Assembly (NCBI GenBank): GCA_030180135.1
Contig: CM058233.1
Coordinates: 55,758,500-55,822,499, forward strand
Origin: Orychophragmus violaceus
Lineage: Eukaryota > Streptophyta > Magnoliopsida > Brassicales > Brassicaceae
Direction: 5' to 3'
DNA: 64,000 bases
Position 1 is the first letter of the stretch; each line of letters opens with the position of its first letter. Positions 21,328 through 33,200 of the stretch are shown piece by piece. The notes beneath the pieces were generated by a model, which was not told the origin of the DNA, did not search any database, and saw only the letters and a list, made by a program, of their open reading frames with translations. The position numbers and the translations under genes were made by a program.

Positions 21328-21748
21328 AGACCTTAGTCTTGTGCAAGAACATGATGGATCGCGGTGAATGCCCTCCGCTTGTGGTCGTCTTCGATCCTTA
21401 TGAAGGGTACTTTAACCTTTTTATTAGCTTCTCTTTTTACTCTTTATAACTCAGAAGAGTAAGACGAGAGAAGAAATGCATTTCCAACAATTTAGAATGA
21501 TATTGAATCAAATGTTTTTTAAACTTGGACAGATTCACAGTAGAGGTGGACAGGTGTATAAAAGACTTAACTATAATCATAGAGTATGTAGGTGATGTTG
21601 ATTGTCTGAGCAATAGAGAAGATGACTATGATGGAGACAACATGATGACTCTACTCCATGACTCTGATCCTTCGCAATGCCTAGTTATTTTCCCTGACAA
21701 ACGCAGTAACATTGCTCGCTTCATCAGTGGCATCAACAATCACACCCC
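21328..21748 (+). pseudogene. Captured ATXR6-type histone methyltransferase fragment
   Basis: Exon a (about 21328-21406) reads TLVLCKNMMDRGECPPLVVV and FDPYEG. After an intron, exon b (21533-21748) reads FTVEVDRCIKDLTIIIEYVG, NREDDYDGDNMMTLLHDSDP and RSNIARFISGINNHTP. This is the first half of the SET domain of ATXR5/ATXR6, closer to ATXR6. The catalytic NH motif region is included, but the C-terminal SET and post-SET parts are absent. These enzymes place H3K27me1 and keep transposons silent in Arabidopsis. Splice sites are intact and exon b is fully open, so little time has passed since capture. Confidence 0.9.
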
Positions 21749-21881
21749 GTGAGTTTCTGTTCCTTTCTATTTGTTTCCTTGTAAAATACAAATGAACTTC
21801 ATCATTTGCTTGACTGGTTATCGAAATTCCCAACTTTGTTTGTTTGGTTTTAGTGAGTAATTGATTTTTCCTGTTTGACAG

Positions 21882-22172
21882 AGTGTTGATTTCTATGCGA
21901 TAAATACGGACTCTCAAGCTATGTTGCAGTCTTCTGCAGAGAACCCACTTCAAATTGGAGAGCTCTTGACTCGTCGCCATGGTTAGTCTCTCAATAGATA
22001 AGTAATGTTAGTCCTTATTTGTTAAAGTGAGTTTTGATATAAAGAAGCTAACACATTCGTCTCGTCTCTGTTAACACAGGTACTGGTGGAAACCCGCTTC
22101 TAGGAGAACAAGCTGCAGAAGAATCAAAAGATGCAATTGCTAATGCATTTTAAGGATCAGACCTTGTTTTCA
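21882..22172 (+). pseudogene. Captured FtsZ2 (plastid division) fragment
   Basis: Exon a (21882-21981) reads VDFYAINTDSQAMLQSSAEN and PLQIGELLTRRHG. Exon b (22080-about 22172) reads TGGNPLLGEQAAEESKDAIA and NAF, then a stop arising at the next codon, followed by GSDLVF. This is the N-terminal GTPase region of plant FtsZ2. The tubulin signature G-box that follows in the full protein is missing. Confidence 0.9.
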
Positions 22173-22265
22173 TGACAAAATATTGGTGTAGAACATGTTT
22201 TAGTTTATTAATAAAATCATCTATTAAAAAAAATTTCAAATATAATTTTTATACAAAATTAATTG

Positions 22266-22314
<49 letters not shown>
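22266..22314. repeat. (AT)n microsatellite
   Basis: About 24 uninterrupted AT units inside CACTA 1, near its right end. Confidence 0.95.
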
Positions 22315-22317
<3 letters not shown>

Positions 22318-22675
22318 TAAGATATACAACAGCCATAAAGATTGGTCATTATAAATAATAATATAGCAACAATAAAAATGTTAGGATAAAGTATAATACA
22401 ACCCTAAAATATTGCCACCACAATATATATTATTGCACGAATAATATGTTGCATTAATTTATAAAATGGCGATAAACCAATGCTACTAAAAACTATATAA
22501 TCACTTCAAAATTAGTGCTATCGTAGACAGATATATGATAGCATGTCAAATTAGTGCTATCGTAGATGGCTGGCCTAAGATGGCAGCGGCAAACATAGCG
22601 TTTATGGAAACGCTACAATAGACATATGATAGCGTTTTCGTGGTGATATCAATACCCATATTTCTTGTAGTGTGC

Positions 22676-22992
22676 TCCTTCTTCTTTGGTGATGTTCTGT
22701 AGTAGTGGTACTTCCCATCAACTGTCTCATCATAATCCGAAGATTGACAGCCTCGTTTTGTCCATGAATCTTCTTCTTGGTACCATACTTCCTTGAGATA
22801 GCTTCTGGTACAGTCTGGTGGGTCTGGTTCAATTTCCTCCTCATGTGGTTCTTTTTCAAAACCAGAATAGTCTTCTGGCCATGGAGGTTCTTCATAATCA
22901 GCTTCTACATCAGATGAGGCTGAACTGTTTCCTTGGCTCCATTGATCTTCAAGGTTCTGTTGGTAAAAATCTTCTTCATCTGAATCTTCCAT
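22676..22992 (-). CDS. Gag of element G, N-terminal part
   Basis: Starts at ATG 22992-22990 (MEDSDEEDFYQQ). The first about 105 codons are very acidic, with several aromatic residues (PPWPEDYSGF), and end at KKKEH where the CACTA enters. Beyond 22676 the open frame runs on into the CACTA end by chance. Joined across the TSD, the frame continues directly into the 541-codon part. It is interrupted by the transposon but not otherwise damaged. Confidence 0.78.
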
Positions 22993-23757
22993 AGCTGCTG
23001 CCTCTAGTGCTTAGCTGCTATCAAGAGACAAATTAAACTTATCAGATTTTGTGGGTCTGGTCGAAATTAAACAAGTAAGGAAAGGTAAGAAACTAATGAA
23101 AATGTTTTACTATATTTTTTGTCTTTTTGAATGAATGCAGAAAGTAAAATGGGAAACTAAATCTGTGACAAAGAAAACTAATCAAACCTTTACTTTTTTT
23201 TTTGAATTTTTGATTGTGCAAACTAAAAAAGGATACTGGATAATCTAGAAAAGGAAACAACTACTTTTTTGACTTGGACAAAAAGGGAAAACGAATTCAA
23301 AGGCATAAACTTCTTCTTTTTGGTTTTTATGATGCTTAAGAACAATGCAACTTCTAGAAAACTTAAACTCGGACAGAAACACAAAAGTGATGCAAATATT
23401 TTGGTTTTTGGGTTTAAAGTTGCAAAGGATGAATGAAGAACAAAGTTAACTAGATAACTAATGCACAAATGAACTTTTCTTTTGATTTTTGTTTAAGAAA
23501 TGCAAAACTAAGGCTAGGAAATAAGCAGAACAATTTTTATGGATTTTAAATGATGAACAGAATGAAAAACACAAAAACTAAACTTAATGCAAATCACTTT
23601 TATTTTGGGGTTTTAGAATGAATAAGACTTAGAACAAAAACTATAGGAATGAAAACTACTTTTTTGTTTTTGGCTGAGAAATCAATGAAACAGAAACTGA
23701 ACTAGATGCAATAAACCGAAAGATAAAGAATAGAATACACCTGACTTGGAACCTTTC
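22993..23757 (-). other. Leader of element G
   Basis: An A-rich, repetitive leader between primer site and gag, full of variants of AACAAAAACTAA and GGAAACTA. No open frame here is convincing. Confidence 0.6.
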
Positions 23758-23770
23758 GGCTCTGATACCA
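23758..23770 (-). other. Primer binding site, initiator tRNA-Met type (element G)
   Basis: The minus strand reads TGGTATCAGAGCC, two bases inside the end of the 5' LTR. It is the canonical plant form. Confidence 0.9.
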
Positions 23771-23772
23771 GA

Positions 23773-24725
23773 TGATGTAGGCACGGATAGATGGATGGAT
23801 TCAAGGCTGCTGGTTGTGTAACTCTCTCAGCTTTGAACGGAAGATGGATGACGAGATGAACAACTCACTTGTTCTATGGGCTGATTGACTCTCTCAATCT
23901 GTGGTTGAACAACTTATTTGAATCACACAAACAAGTTAATCCAAGGTTTTCAGTTGAATAGATGAATCACACACTTATTCAAAAGAAGGAAAAACTCTAA
24001 CAAATAACTCTCTTTGAATAGAAACTGAATAATACTTTATTGGCTGATTGAAAGGTAAATGTTACAATGGACTAGACTAAGCTTAAATAAGCTGTACACA
24101 ATAGCCATATGGCCAGAAATAAAGAAAGAAATCTTTGCTTAATAAAAACTAGTCGTTGGGCAGATTCAAGGGGATTCTTGGCCAAGTATGGAAACCCTTG
24201 AGTCTTGGTGGTTTAGGCAAGTATGAATGATGTCTAGGAATGTCCAGGTGCAGTGAATGTGGCTTGGGATTGTGTAGAAACACATCAGAATGTAGCCGTT
24301 GGTTGATGATCTTCTTAGGCTCCAAAATAGGCAAGTCGGTCCATTTGATTCTCCAAGTGATTATGTGCATTCTGTGTGTACTTAGGACGTCTTCTAGCTT
24401 CTTTGGGTTGTGGTAAATGTCTCCTGGTCACCAAGTCTTGGTTTGAGAGGTGATAAACCAAGTGGTCTTCATAGTTTCCTTAAATGGCTCCGGATTGGCA
24501 ATTTGCATAACTTGTGATCCAACATGAACCGGGGCTGTTCTGGCTCGACCAATGTCTTCAAGGATGGCTATTTGATGCAAGCCATTGATGCTGAGTTGGT
24601 TGGCATTAGTGGAATCTCCATGGCTGAGTGGTTTAGCTCCTGGTTGCTTATCTCCAATGGCATGGACCGACTGGTTGGTCTCTCTTCTATGCATCTTGGT
24701 TGATGATGGCTTGATGCCCTCATCA
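23773..24725 (-). repeat. 5' LTR of element G
   Basis: A 953-bp LTR with matching 5-bp ends TGATG and CATCA. The remainder matches the 3' copy at 14180-15091. Confidence 0.88.
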
Positions 24726-26285
24726 GTTTGTGTTTCTTTCTGACAAATATAATTCACATTAGGTATTTTTAAGGTTTTTTCTCAAACTAAAACTTAAAAA
24801 GATAATAAAAAGTTATGATATTTTGAAAAAAAGAAAATACAATAAATTTCATTAAAAATATAACAAATTCGATTAAAAATACCTATTTTGTTTTATTTCA
24901 ATAATATATAAATAAATATAAAATTAAATGTACACAAGATATAATATTAAATACAAAATTAAACAAATAATATTTTAATAAAAATTACAAATTTATAAAC
25001 AAACAAATTCTTTAGTTTTATTTTGAGGTTATAAATAGGGTTTAGGGGTTGAAATACTATTAATTTCTATGAAATTTTATAATTAAGTATAAAATTAAAA
25101 AATTATTATCTCATAATATTATAAGTCTTCGCGATTTGTAATAACACATTCTATAAAATATAATTTCCAACTAATATGTAATTTAAATTCTCACAAATAT
25201 TTTATTTAGGGTTTAGGGTATTTTAGTGTTTATACCCTAAAACTATAATTATAAACAATAATTTAATTAATAAAATTCAAATTACTATAACATATCCAAA
25301 AACAAGATTCAACATTGATAAAAATTATTATTTTCTAAATATATTATTTTCAAAAATTAACTTAAAACGTTAAATATAACCCTTAAAATCTTATACCTGA
25401 AATTATAAACCATAATTCTTATATTTATATAATTAAACCTTAAAATTTAATCAAAAACTATAAACCTAAAGTAGAATCATGAAAATAATTATTTATTAAC
25501 ATAATCTAAAAAACAAAGTTTCCAATTAATATAAAATTTAAAGTCTCACAAACATGATTTATAACAAATAAGTCTCTATATGACGAAAACCAACATGATA
25601 AGATCACTCAGATGATATATGTGGCACAATCTCAACCGTAGGATAATTATTTTTATTTTCTTGCCATATTGCCTACTCCATTTTTCTAAGTTTGAAAGAG
25701 CCTTGTTGATGATTCATTCGCCAAAATCTCTTATAGCCTTTTGGCTTCAAAAAAAAAATCCTATCTACCCCTTTGTAATCACAATACCCCTCTCTCATTT
25801 AATCAATTGTGCTTAGACGATTTTTCCCCTGGTTTTACCATACCCAATTTGGTGGTTTAACTGAAAAATTGGTTTAAACAATTTTATTGGTTTAAGAATT
25901 TTTTTAAAAAAAAGTTGTATTCCCTATCCGAATAGTATTGGATTAGGGTTGGGGAGACCTACGAAAAGGGCGATGAAAACGGGCGACGAAAACAAAATTG
26001 TGTTTAGTTCCGTCGTCGGCGCCGTCGCATCTTCGACCACCATTCGATGCCTCCGTCGTGACTCTGTTAACCCACCGAGGTCTGTGGCTCCCCCTCGATC
26101 TGTATTCAGCTCCATTTGAATGGGATTGGGATTGAGTTTTGGTAGATTCAATTGATGAGTTGGCACATTGTTGTTTAGCCTTTGATTCTTGGTAGATTGG
26201 GACTACGAATTGAGTAGAAATTCATTTGAGAGGTAGAATCGCTATTTATTGTTAGCATATTGGAACCATAAATCGATTCAAATTA
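24726..26285. other. AT-rich region without recognised gene
   Basis: Runs such as GGGTTTAGGGTATTTTAG (about 25205-25225) and TCCAATTAATATAAAATTTA (about 25520) resemble the 110-bp repeat unit inside CACTA 1 (19214-19545). About 25960-26110 is less AT-rich and may be a promoter or 5' UTR of the VANDAL transposase gene. The left end of that element could not be fixed. Confidence 0.5.
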
Positions 26286-26505
26286 TGTTCATGTTGTTGT
26301 AGAATTGGGGATAACTAGTGTAACTGATGTATGCTGTATAACCAGTAAAACTGGTATAACTAGTATAACTAGTAAAACTGGTATAACTTGTACAACTAGT
26401 AAAACTAATAAAACTGGCATAACTGGTACAATTAGTATAACTGGTACAACTGGTATTTTCGATAATCGTTATGTATAACTGGTGTAACTAGTATAACTGA
26501 GAGGA
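26286..26505. repeat. Tandem motif cluster 1 (ACTRGTAWAA), upstream of transposase
   Basis: About 15 head-to-tail units of 9-11 bp: ACTGGTATAA, ACTAGTAAAA, ACTGGTACAA and similar. On the other strand the unit reads TTWTACYAGT. The cluster ends some 80 bp before the transposase ATG. Confidence 0.88.
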
Positions 26506-26586
26506 CAACTTATGTAAAACTGGGAACAAACTTTGTACAAATACAAGTATATATTGAGTTTTTTGCTATTGTTTTGGCAAGATAGA

Positions 26587-27662
26587 ATGAGCGACAGAGT
26601 GTGCATCCATTATAAATGTCAGGGGCGCATGTGTAGCCTAGTGTTTAAAGAGGAGATAACTTTGGAGATGCTAGTAGCTAGGCTTTACAAGAAGCATGCA
26701 TTAGAAGAAAGTAAGGTTAGATTGGAATTGAGTTACATTCCTATGTTGGTTGGCTGTGAAGAACATTTGAGTATTTCTGATGATGAAGATCTTTGTGGTT
26801 ATCTAATGACCGTTGATAAAGAGAACCATAGAAGTCTTTTGTGTGTTGAAGTCGTGACTAGACTGGAGCTGCCCTCGCAACAGTCTAGAGCGGGAAAAAG
26901 CTCTGCTGCTATCGGAGAAGTAGGACCTAATGCCTTGACATTGTTTGTTGAAAACGGAGAAATTTGATCTAATGTTGTGCCGTTGTTTGTTGAAAACGGT
27001 CAAGCAAGTCAAGAAGAGAGGGTGAGAGAGGATGATGATAATAAATTGGAGGATAACGTTACATATACGTCGGGTATGCGTGATGAATATCGTGAGGTAC
27101 CACCCGTTGTTCAAGGTAGTCAGTTTGTAGCGCCATGGGAAGACGGTTTTGGGGTGAGTGTGCATCAAGAATTCCGAGATAAGAAGGCGGTTATAGAGTT
27201 GGTAGAGAGTTTGGCATTTATAAACTATTTTGATTATGTTATAAACATTCTGATAGAATGCGGTGGGTGGTTAAATTTTCTATACAAAGATGTAATTGGG
27301 GTCTACGAGCAACAAGGATTGATAACTCGGACATGTTCTCTATTAGAACATACACGAAGATGCACACATGCAACCGTGCCGATCAAACTGCAAGCGCTGA
27401 TTGTATGAGAGGCTCATCACGCTAGTTGCATCGTATTTGAGTGAGGAATATCCTGGGAAACTCAAAACTCCAAAGCCTAGAATCAACATGGATCTAGTTA
27501 GGCGAAAATATAGTGTAGACATATCATACTCGACGGCGTTAAGAGGGAAAAATCAAGCAGTTTGTGATTTGCGTGGTAGTCCGGAAGATAGCTACAAGAT
27601 GTTGTATCGTTATCTGTACGTGTTAGAAGAGGTCAATCCTGGAACGGTAACTGGTGTGGAAC
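26587..27662 (+). pseudogene. MuDR-type (VANA-like) transposase, N-terminal part
   Basis: Starts at ATG 26587 (MSDRVCIHYKCQGRMCSLVF). The first about 90 residues form the PB1-like domain typical of plant MULE transposases. A TGA at 26965-26967 interrupts the frame inside a duplicated stretch (LFVENG occurs twice). A frameshift near 27225-27255 and another near 27405 follow. Then come LVRRKYSVDISYSTALRGKN and VLEEVNPGTVTGVEL, where gypsy D enters after the TSD GGAAC (27658-27662). The gene continues at 51350. Confidence 0.88.
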
Positions 27663-28858
27663 TGATAGGTCAAGAATTAATCCCTATACTAAACTGCAAG
27701 TGCACAGCAATATCAATGTAGTATATAGGGTATCGAAATCCACAGAGACTCCGGTGTTCAATAGCTCAAGAACAGGAATTTAACTAGGAAGAAAGCAATG
27801 TAATTGAATTAAAAGCAATGCAAGAAAGTAAGCAGATAGCAAAGATTGTTGGTTGTGAAAGCAAGTTATTAAGAGCGCTAGGTCTAGGGCGTTCTCAGGA
27901 AATCAGACAAGCAGACAGTTCATTCAGCAAGGATCTAATTAAGCACAGTTCTAGAACTCAAAACACAGAAATAGAATTAACCAAATTCCTTTGCGATAAT
28001 TCTCTAAGTCTAAGTGCAGCAAACCAAACTTTCGTTTGCGAGAACTAACAGATTAAACCAGCTTTAATTCCAAGTTTGATATGTTCACAATTATCCTAAA
28101 CCAAACTTCCGTTTGCGCAAAGTTTAATTGCCCAATTTAATTAGTTCAGATTCCTAAACCCCACTTCCGTGACGTATTTAGCAACCTAAGATCTAGATTC
28201 TAATTGATCAGGTTAGAACTAGCTTTAAGCACAATTAAATTGAAGAACAGATATAGTTTGAATCCTTAACTGAAATTGAACAAGTCTAGCAGGTCATGAA
28301 ATCCTATGTGAGAAACCCTAAACTTAACAAGGAATCTACTCAGACATGATTGATGAAAACATAATCATAGAAATAATAGATTGCATAAAAGATAAAAGAT
28401 TAAAGGGGTTCGAAATCTTCTCCAAATACAGATGATGTAACAGGTTCAGATCAGCCCCAAAAGCTCTAAAAATCCTCTGCTCTTAATTATGAAAGCGTAT
28501 CTAATAAAAACAGCTAAAACTTAATTATATAGGTATAATCTCGGCCAGGGGCTTCTTTGTAAATATCAAGAACTTCTGGATCAAAGTGCAATATCTTGAT
28601 TCTTCTAAACCACCGAGTATTGGCCCATCTCGCTGGTGCATCGATCGATGCTAGGCATGCAACGATCGACACCTTTCTCTGTTTCGGACAGTGAACTCTA
28701 TCTCTCGGCCAAACACTCCAAAAATCTCCAAAATGCTCCATTATCTCCAATTCAGCTCCAAACCTGATTATACCTGTAAAAGACTCTAAAAGAACACAAA
28801 AGACACTAAAAACACAACTATATCATGGCATAAAACCGGTAAAAACCATGATATATCA
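27663..28858 (-). repeat. 3' LTR of gypsy D
   Basis: Runs from TGATATATCATGG at 28858 to GACCTATCA at 27663 on the minus strand. It carries CGATCG words near 28628-28672. Its outer end joins the MULE transposase at GGAAC. Confidence 0.93.
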
Positions 28859-30279
28859 ACTCCCCCACACTTAGCCTTTGCTTGCCCTCAAGCAAAACAT
28901 AGAACTAAAGCTTGGTGAAGAGGTTTGAAAACTTTCAGAAACTCATTTCATCCTAGAAGCTACAATACTCAGATTCCCCTTAGTAAACCACTGAAAGAAT
29001 CAATCACAGGATATCAAGACCAACATGTACTTCCCCCACACTTAGCAACTGTCCTAGGTAAACTCCACAATCACATTCAAGCATTCAAATTCTCCCTACT
29101 GACTTCTGCAAGTATTTAAGTGCGGTCTCACCTAAGGAGTATCGATCAAAGGGCACATGGATTCTTACCTTATCAGCTCTAGACCACCATACTATCTTTC
29201 TCTAGTCTCTTTCTTCTCTTTCCCTTCTTTAACAACTGATTTTTCCCCATTGGGTATCATTTTATTTTTTTTATCAGTGTTCTTCCCGTTATGGGGTGTA
29301 CTTTGGACACATTCCATGGATCACATGAGAGAAAATAGTGTTTGCTACCATTCCCATGACCACTTCGGAGTTACTAACTCATCCTCAGTTTATTATCTAA
29401 TTTTTTTTTACTTTATAGAAGGGGAGAAGGGAACTAAATAGGATAGGTTGACAGGCTGTGTCAGAACTAACAAAGGAATCCGACACAAAGTATACCAAGC
29501 CCTTAGGTGAGAAATCTAAGTCAGTATTAAATTGAAGTCAGTAAAAGGATCCTCTGATACCTGAAGTGATGTGGGTGTTCCCAGTAGGTTGATCTGTGAT
29601 GGGGTTTTCTAATAGTCAGAGATAGATCCTGCAACTTCATCCCAATGGTTACTTAAGTTCCTGCAAGTCTTGTAAATCTTCTCAGAAAATCATAGTTTCT
29701 TACTTAAACAATTTTGACTCAATAAAACAATTTTTTTTTTTTTTTATGAAAAACAAACTGACTCATAAGAAAACAGAAAGATAATCATTAGTAGCACCTC
29801 CCCCACACTTAAGACACACTGTCCCCAGTAGTGTCCAGCGAAGGATTGGTAAAAAAAAATTAAAAAAAAAATTGAAAAGATGAAATTATGTCTGTCGGGT
29901 TACCTCTGTCGCTTAGGCATCGATCGTTGCACTAAGTGCATCGACCGTTACTTGGCGATTTTCGTGTATGATCGATCATTGCTCAGGACCGCAACGATCG
30001 CTGCAATGCGATTCCTTTCGTGTTGTGACGATCGTCACAGAAGTGAGTCGATCGTTGCACTGCGATTTTGTCCGAGACCTGCAAACATAACTGCACCAAA
30101 AACAAAAACAAACGTAAAATCCTAACAAAAACACCAAAAATTAAGTAGAAAAACACCAGTACCTAATGGTGGGTTGCCTTCCACCCAGCGCTTGTTTAAG
30201 GTCAATAGCTTGACCGGACGGATGGGAATTTTCAGGTAGAGGGAGCATGATCCAGGGGCAAAATCTGACCTCTGGGAAT
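28859..30279 (-). other. 3' untranslated region of gypsy D
   Basis: A 1.4-kb non-coding region with several ordered signals. A short stem (30168-30186) lies about 100 bp after the pol stop. A cluster of CGATCG words follows (29920-30070). Three copies of a polypurine word, CCCCCACACTTA on the plus strand, lie at about 29800, 29032 and 28861; the last is the primer for plus-strand synthesis beside the LTR. There is no env-like frame. Confidence 0.8.
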
Positions 30280-33200
30280 CTAGGCCTTAGCCCAATAGTG
30301 TTTTACCCTCTGCCCATTTACAGCAAACTCATTACCTTCCTTGCCGATTAAAATGACAGCTCCATATGGACGCACTTCTTTGATCGTGTAGGGTCCAGAC
30401 CATCTTGATTTCAGCTTGCCTGGAAACAAATGCAAGCGAGAATTGTAAAACAGTACCTGATCGTTAGGCTTAAACCGTCTGGAGACAATCTTTTTGTCAT
30501 GTTAAGCCTTAGTCCTTTCCTTGTACAACTTTGAGTTCTCATAGGCAAAATGTCTAATCTCATCCAACTCATTGAGCTGTATCAATCTCCTCTCTGCAGC
30601 TGGTTTGAGGTCAAAGTTCATCTGTTTTACAGCCCATGCTGCCTTGTGCTCAAGTTCTACTGGCAGATGACATGCTTTCCCATACAGCAAATGGAATGGA
30701 GTAGTCCCCAATGGCGTTTTAAACGCAGTCCTGTAGGCCCATAGAGCATCATCAAGCTTAGCTGCCCAATCTTTCCTTGTCTTCCCAACTGTCTTCTCCA
30801 AGATCTCCTTGATTTGTCTGTTAGAAACCTCTACCTGTCCACTAGTCTGTGGGTGATAAGGAGTAGCAACTCGGTGATGCACTCCATGCTTCTTCAGGAG
30901 CTTCTCAAAAACCTTATTAATAAAGTGAGATCCTCCATCGCTAGTTACTATCCGAGGTACTCCAAATATAGGGAATATGATGGATTTAAACATCTTAATG
31001 ACTACTGAAGAGTCATTGGTTGGACTAGCTATTGCTTTTACCCACTTAGATACATAATCCACAGCAACTAATATGAATTTATTCCCATAATATGAGGGAA
31101 AGGGACCCATAAAGTCTATGCCCCAGCAATCAAAAACCTCGACCTCAAGAATGAAATTCTGAGGCATCTCATGCTTCCTGCTGATTTTCCCTCTCCTCTG
31201 GCAGGCATCACAATGAGAAATAAAGGAGTGAGTATCAACGAACATTGTAGGCCACCAGAAACCTGCTTGCAAAACCTTAGACACAGTTTTGAAAGTAGCA
31301 AAATGTCCTGCATAATCTGATCCATGGCAGTGGAATAGGATATCTGGAACCTCCGACTCAGCAACACATCTTCTATAAAGGCCATCCGAACAATGCTTAT
31401 AGAGGTAAGGTTCATCCCAATAGTACCTCCTAAGTTCTCTGAAGAACCTCTTCTTTTCATACCCTTTCAGATTATCTGGTTCAGTCTCTGCAGCCAGATA
31501 ATTGGCTATGTCTGCATACCATGCTCGATCATTTGTTGTGACAGCATTAATCTCAAACTCATGCTTTCTAATCCGTATCGTAAAAGTTTATGGGTCTGTA
31601 TCCGCGCTGCAACGATCGTCACAGTCGGGTGTATCGATCGTCGCTGTCCCGATAGATGCATCGATCGACGCTGACGTTGCATCGATCGACGCTGCACGAT
31701 TAATCCGACAGTTTTGCAGGTTTCTGTCCAAATCTGTCTCACAGATTGTCCCAACCATATTGACGTTTTCTTCAGGCAAATAGTCATTAATTGGCACGTC
31801 CTCCTCAACTAGCATCCTCGAAAGATGGTCAGCAACTCCATTCTCAACCCCTTTCTTATCTCTCACTTCAATATCAAATTCCTGAAGCAACAGGATCCAT
31901 CTCAACAGTCTTGGCTTAGCATCCTTCTTCTGCATTAGATACTTCAGGGCTGAATGATCAGTGTGTACAATCACCTTGGAGCCAACAAGATAAAAGCGAA
32001 ATTTCTCAAATGCAAAGACAACTGCCAGCAACTCCTTCTCCGTAGTGGCATAGTTTCTTTGTGCATCATCCAGTGTCCTACTGGCATAATAGATAGCATG
32101 AAGCTTTCTATCTTTCTTTTGTCCAAGAACAGCTCCTACAGCATAATCACTTGCATCACACATTACTTCGAAAGGCAAATCCCAATCCGGTGGCTGAACA
32201 ATGGGAGCACTCACTAATGCTTGCTTGATCTGTTCGAACGCAGTCTGACAATCTGCAGTGAACTCGAATTTGGTATCCTTACACAGCAGAGCAGTTAGCG
32301 GCCTAGCAATCTTGCTGAAATCCTTGATGAACCGTCTATAGAAGCCAGCATGTCCAAGAAAGCTTCTAATAGACTTAACAGAATCAGGTGCCTGTAGGTT
32401 GGTCATTATCTCAATCTTGGCACGGTCCACCTCTATTCCTGCTTCTGACACTTTATGTCCAAGTACAATGCCATCTCTAACCATGAAATGACACTTTTCC
32501 CAATTAAGAACTAAGTGCTTCTCTTCGCATCTTGTCAGAACCTTGCACAAATTATCTAAGCACTCATTATAGGATGATCCATATACTGAGAAATCATCCA
32601 TGAATACTTCCATAAAATCCTCAATCATGTCTGTGAATATGGACATCATGCATCTCTGGAAAGTGGCTGGTGCGTTGCAGAGTCCAAAAGGCATCCTACG
32701 GTAGGCGAATGTCCCATATGGACAAGTGAAAGTGGTCTTTCCCTGATCCTCTGGATGGATGGGAATCTGAAAGAAACCTGAATAGCCATCTAAGAAACAG
32801 TAGTAAGGATGATTTGCTAACCTTTCGAGCATCTGATCAATAAAAGGCAAAGGAAAATGATCTTTCCTGGTAGCAGCATTAAGCTTCCTGTAATCTATGC
32901 ACATCCTGTGTCCTGTCACAGTCCTAGTAGGTATCAGCTCGTTCTTCTCATTCTTCACAACTGTAACACCGCCCTTCTTTGGCACCACATGGACTGGACT
33001 CACCCAATCACTGTCAGAGATAGGATATATAATTCCAGCGTCAAGGAGTTTCATAATCTCCTTTTTGACTACTTCCTGCAGATTAGGATTAAGTCTCCTC
33101 TGATGTTCGATTGATGTCTTGGACTCATCCTCAAGATGTATCCGGTGCATGCACAGCTCCGGTGAGATACCTGAAATATCATTAAGGGAATAGCCAAGAG

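Larger units (their letters stand above)
16643..22672. mobile_element. CACTA (En/Spm) element 1 carrying host gene fragments
   Basis: The ends are inverted copies: CACTACAAGAAATATG at 16643 and its complement ending CTTGTAGTG at 22672. A 3-bp TGC duplication flanks both (16640-16642, 22673-22675). Subterminal GATAGCA-type words recur in the first and last about 200 bp. No TNPA- or TNPD-like sequence is present, so it is non-autonomous. The interior holds exon-intron pieces of at least five unlinked host genes, all on the plus strand, plus telomere-like repeats. Its presence in the gag of G dates it later than G. Confidence 0.93.
14180..24725 (-). mobile_element. Gag-only LTR element G (TR-GAG type), split by a CACTA
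   Basis: On the minus strand: 5' LTR 24725-23773, tRNA-Met primer site 23770-23758, leader to 22993, a gag frame 22992-22676 continuing at 16642-15004, purine-rich AAGAGGGAGATTA, and 3' LTR 15091-14180. The LTRs start TGATGAGGGC; the intact 5' LTR ends CATCA. The 3' LTR lacks its last 40 or so bases, so no target duplication can be checked. Without the CACTA the internal part is about 2.6 kb and has no protease, RT, RNase H or integrase. This matches the terminal-repeat-with-GAG class, which needs polymerase from elsewhere. Confidence 0.82.

Noticed and set aside
22172..22354. Small open frame across the AT repeat
   Set aside because: It encodes Ile-Tyr repeats from the microsatellite and has no other support.
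28925..29441. Open frames in the 3' region of gypsy D as an env-like gene
   Set aside because: They are short, on the wrong strand for D, lack conserved text, and their counterparts in C and E are not open in the same way.
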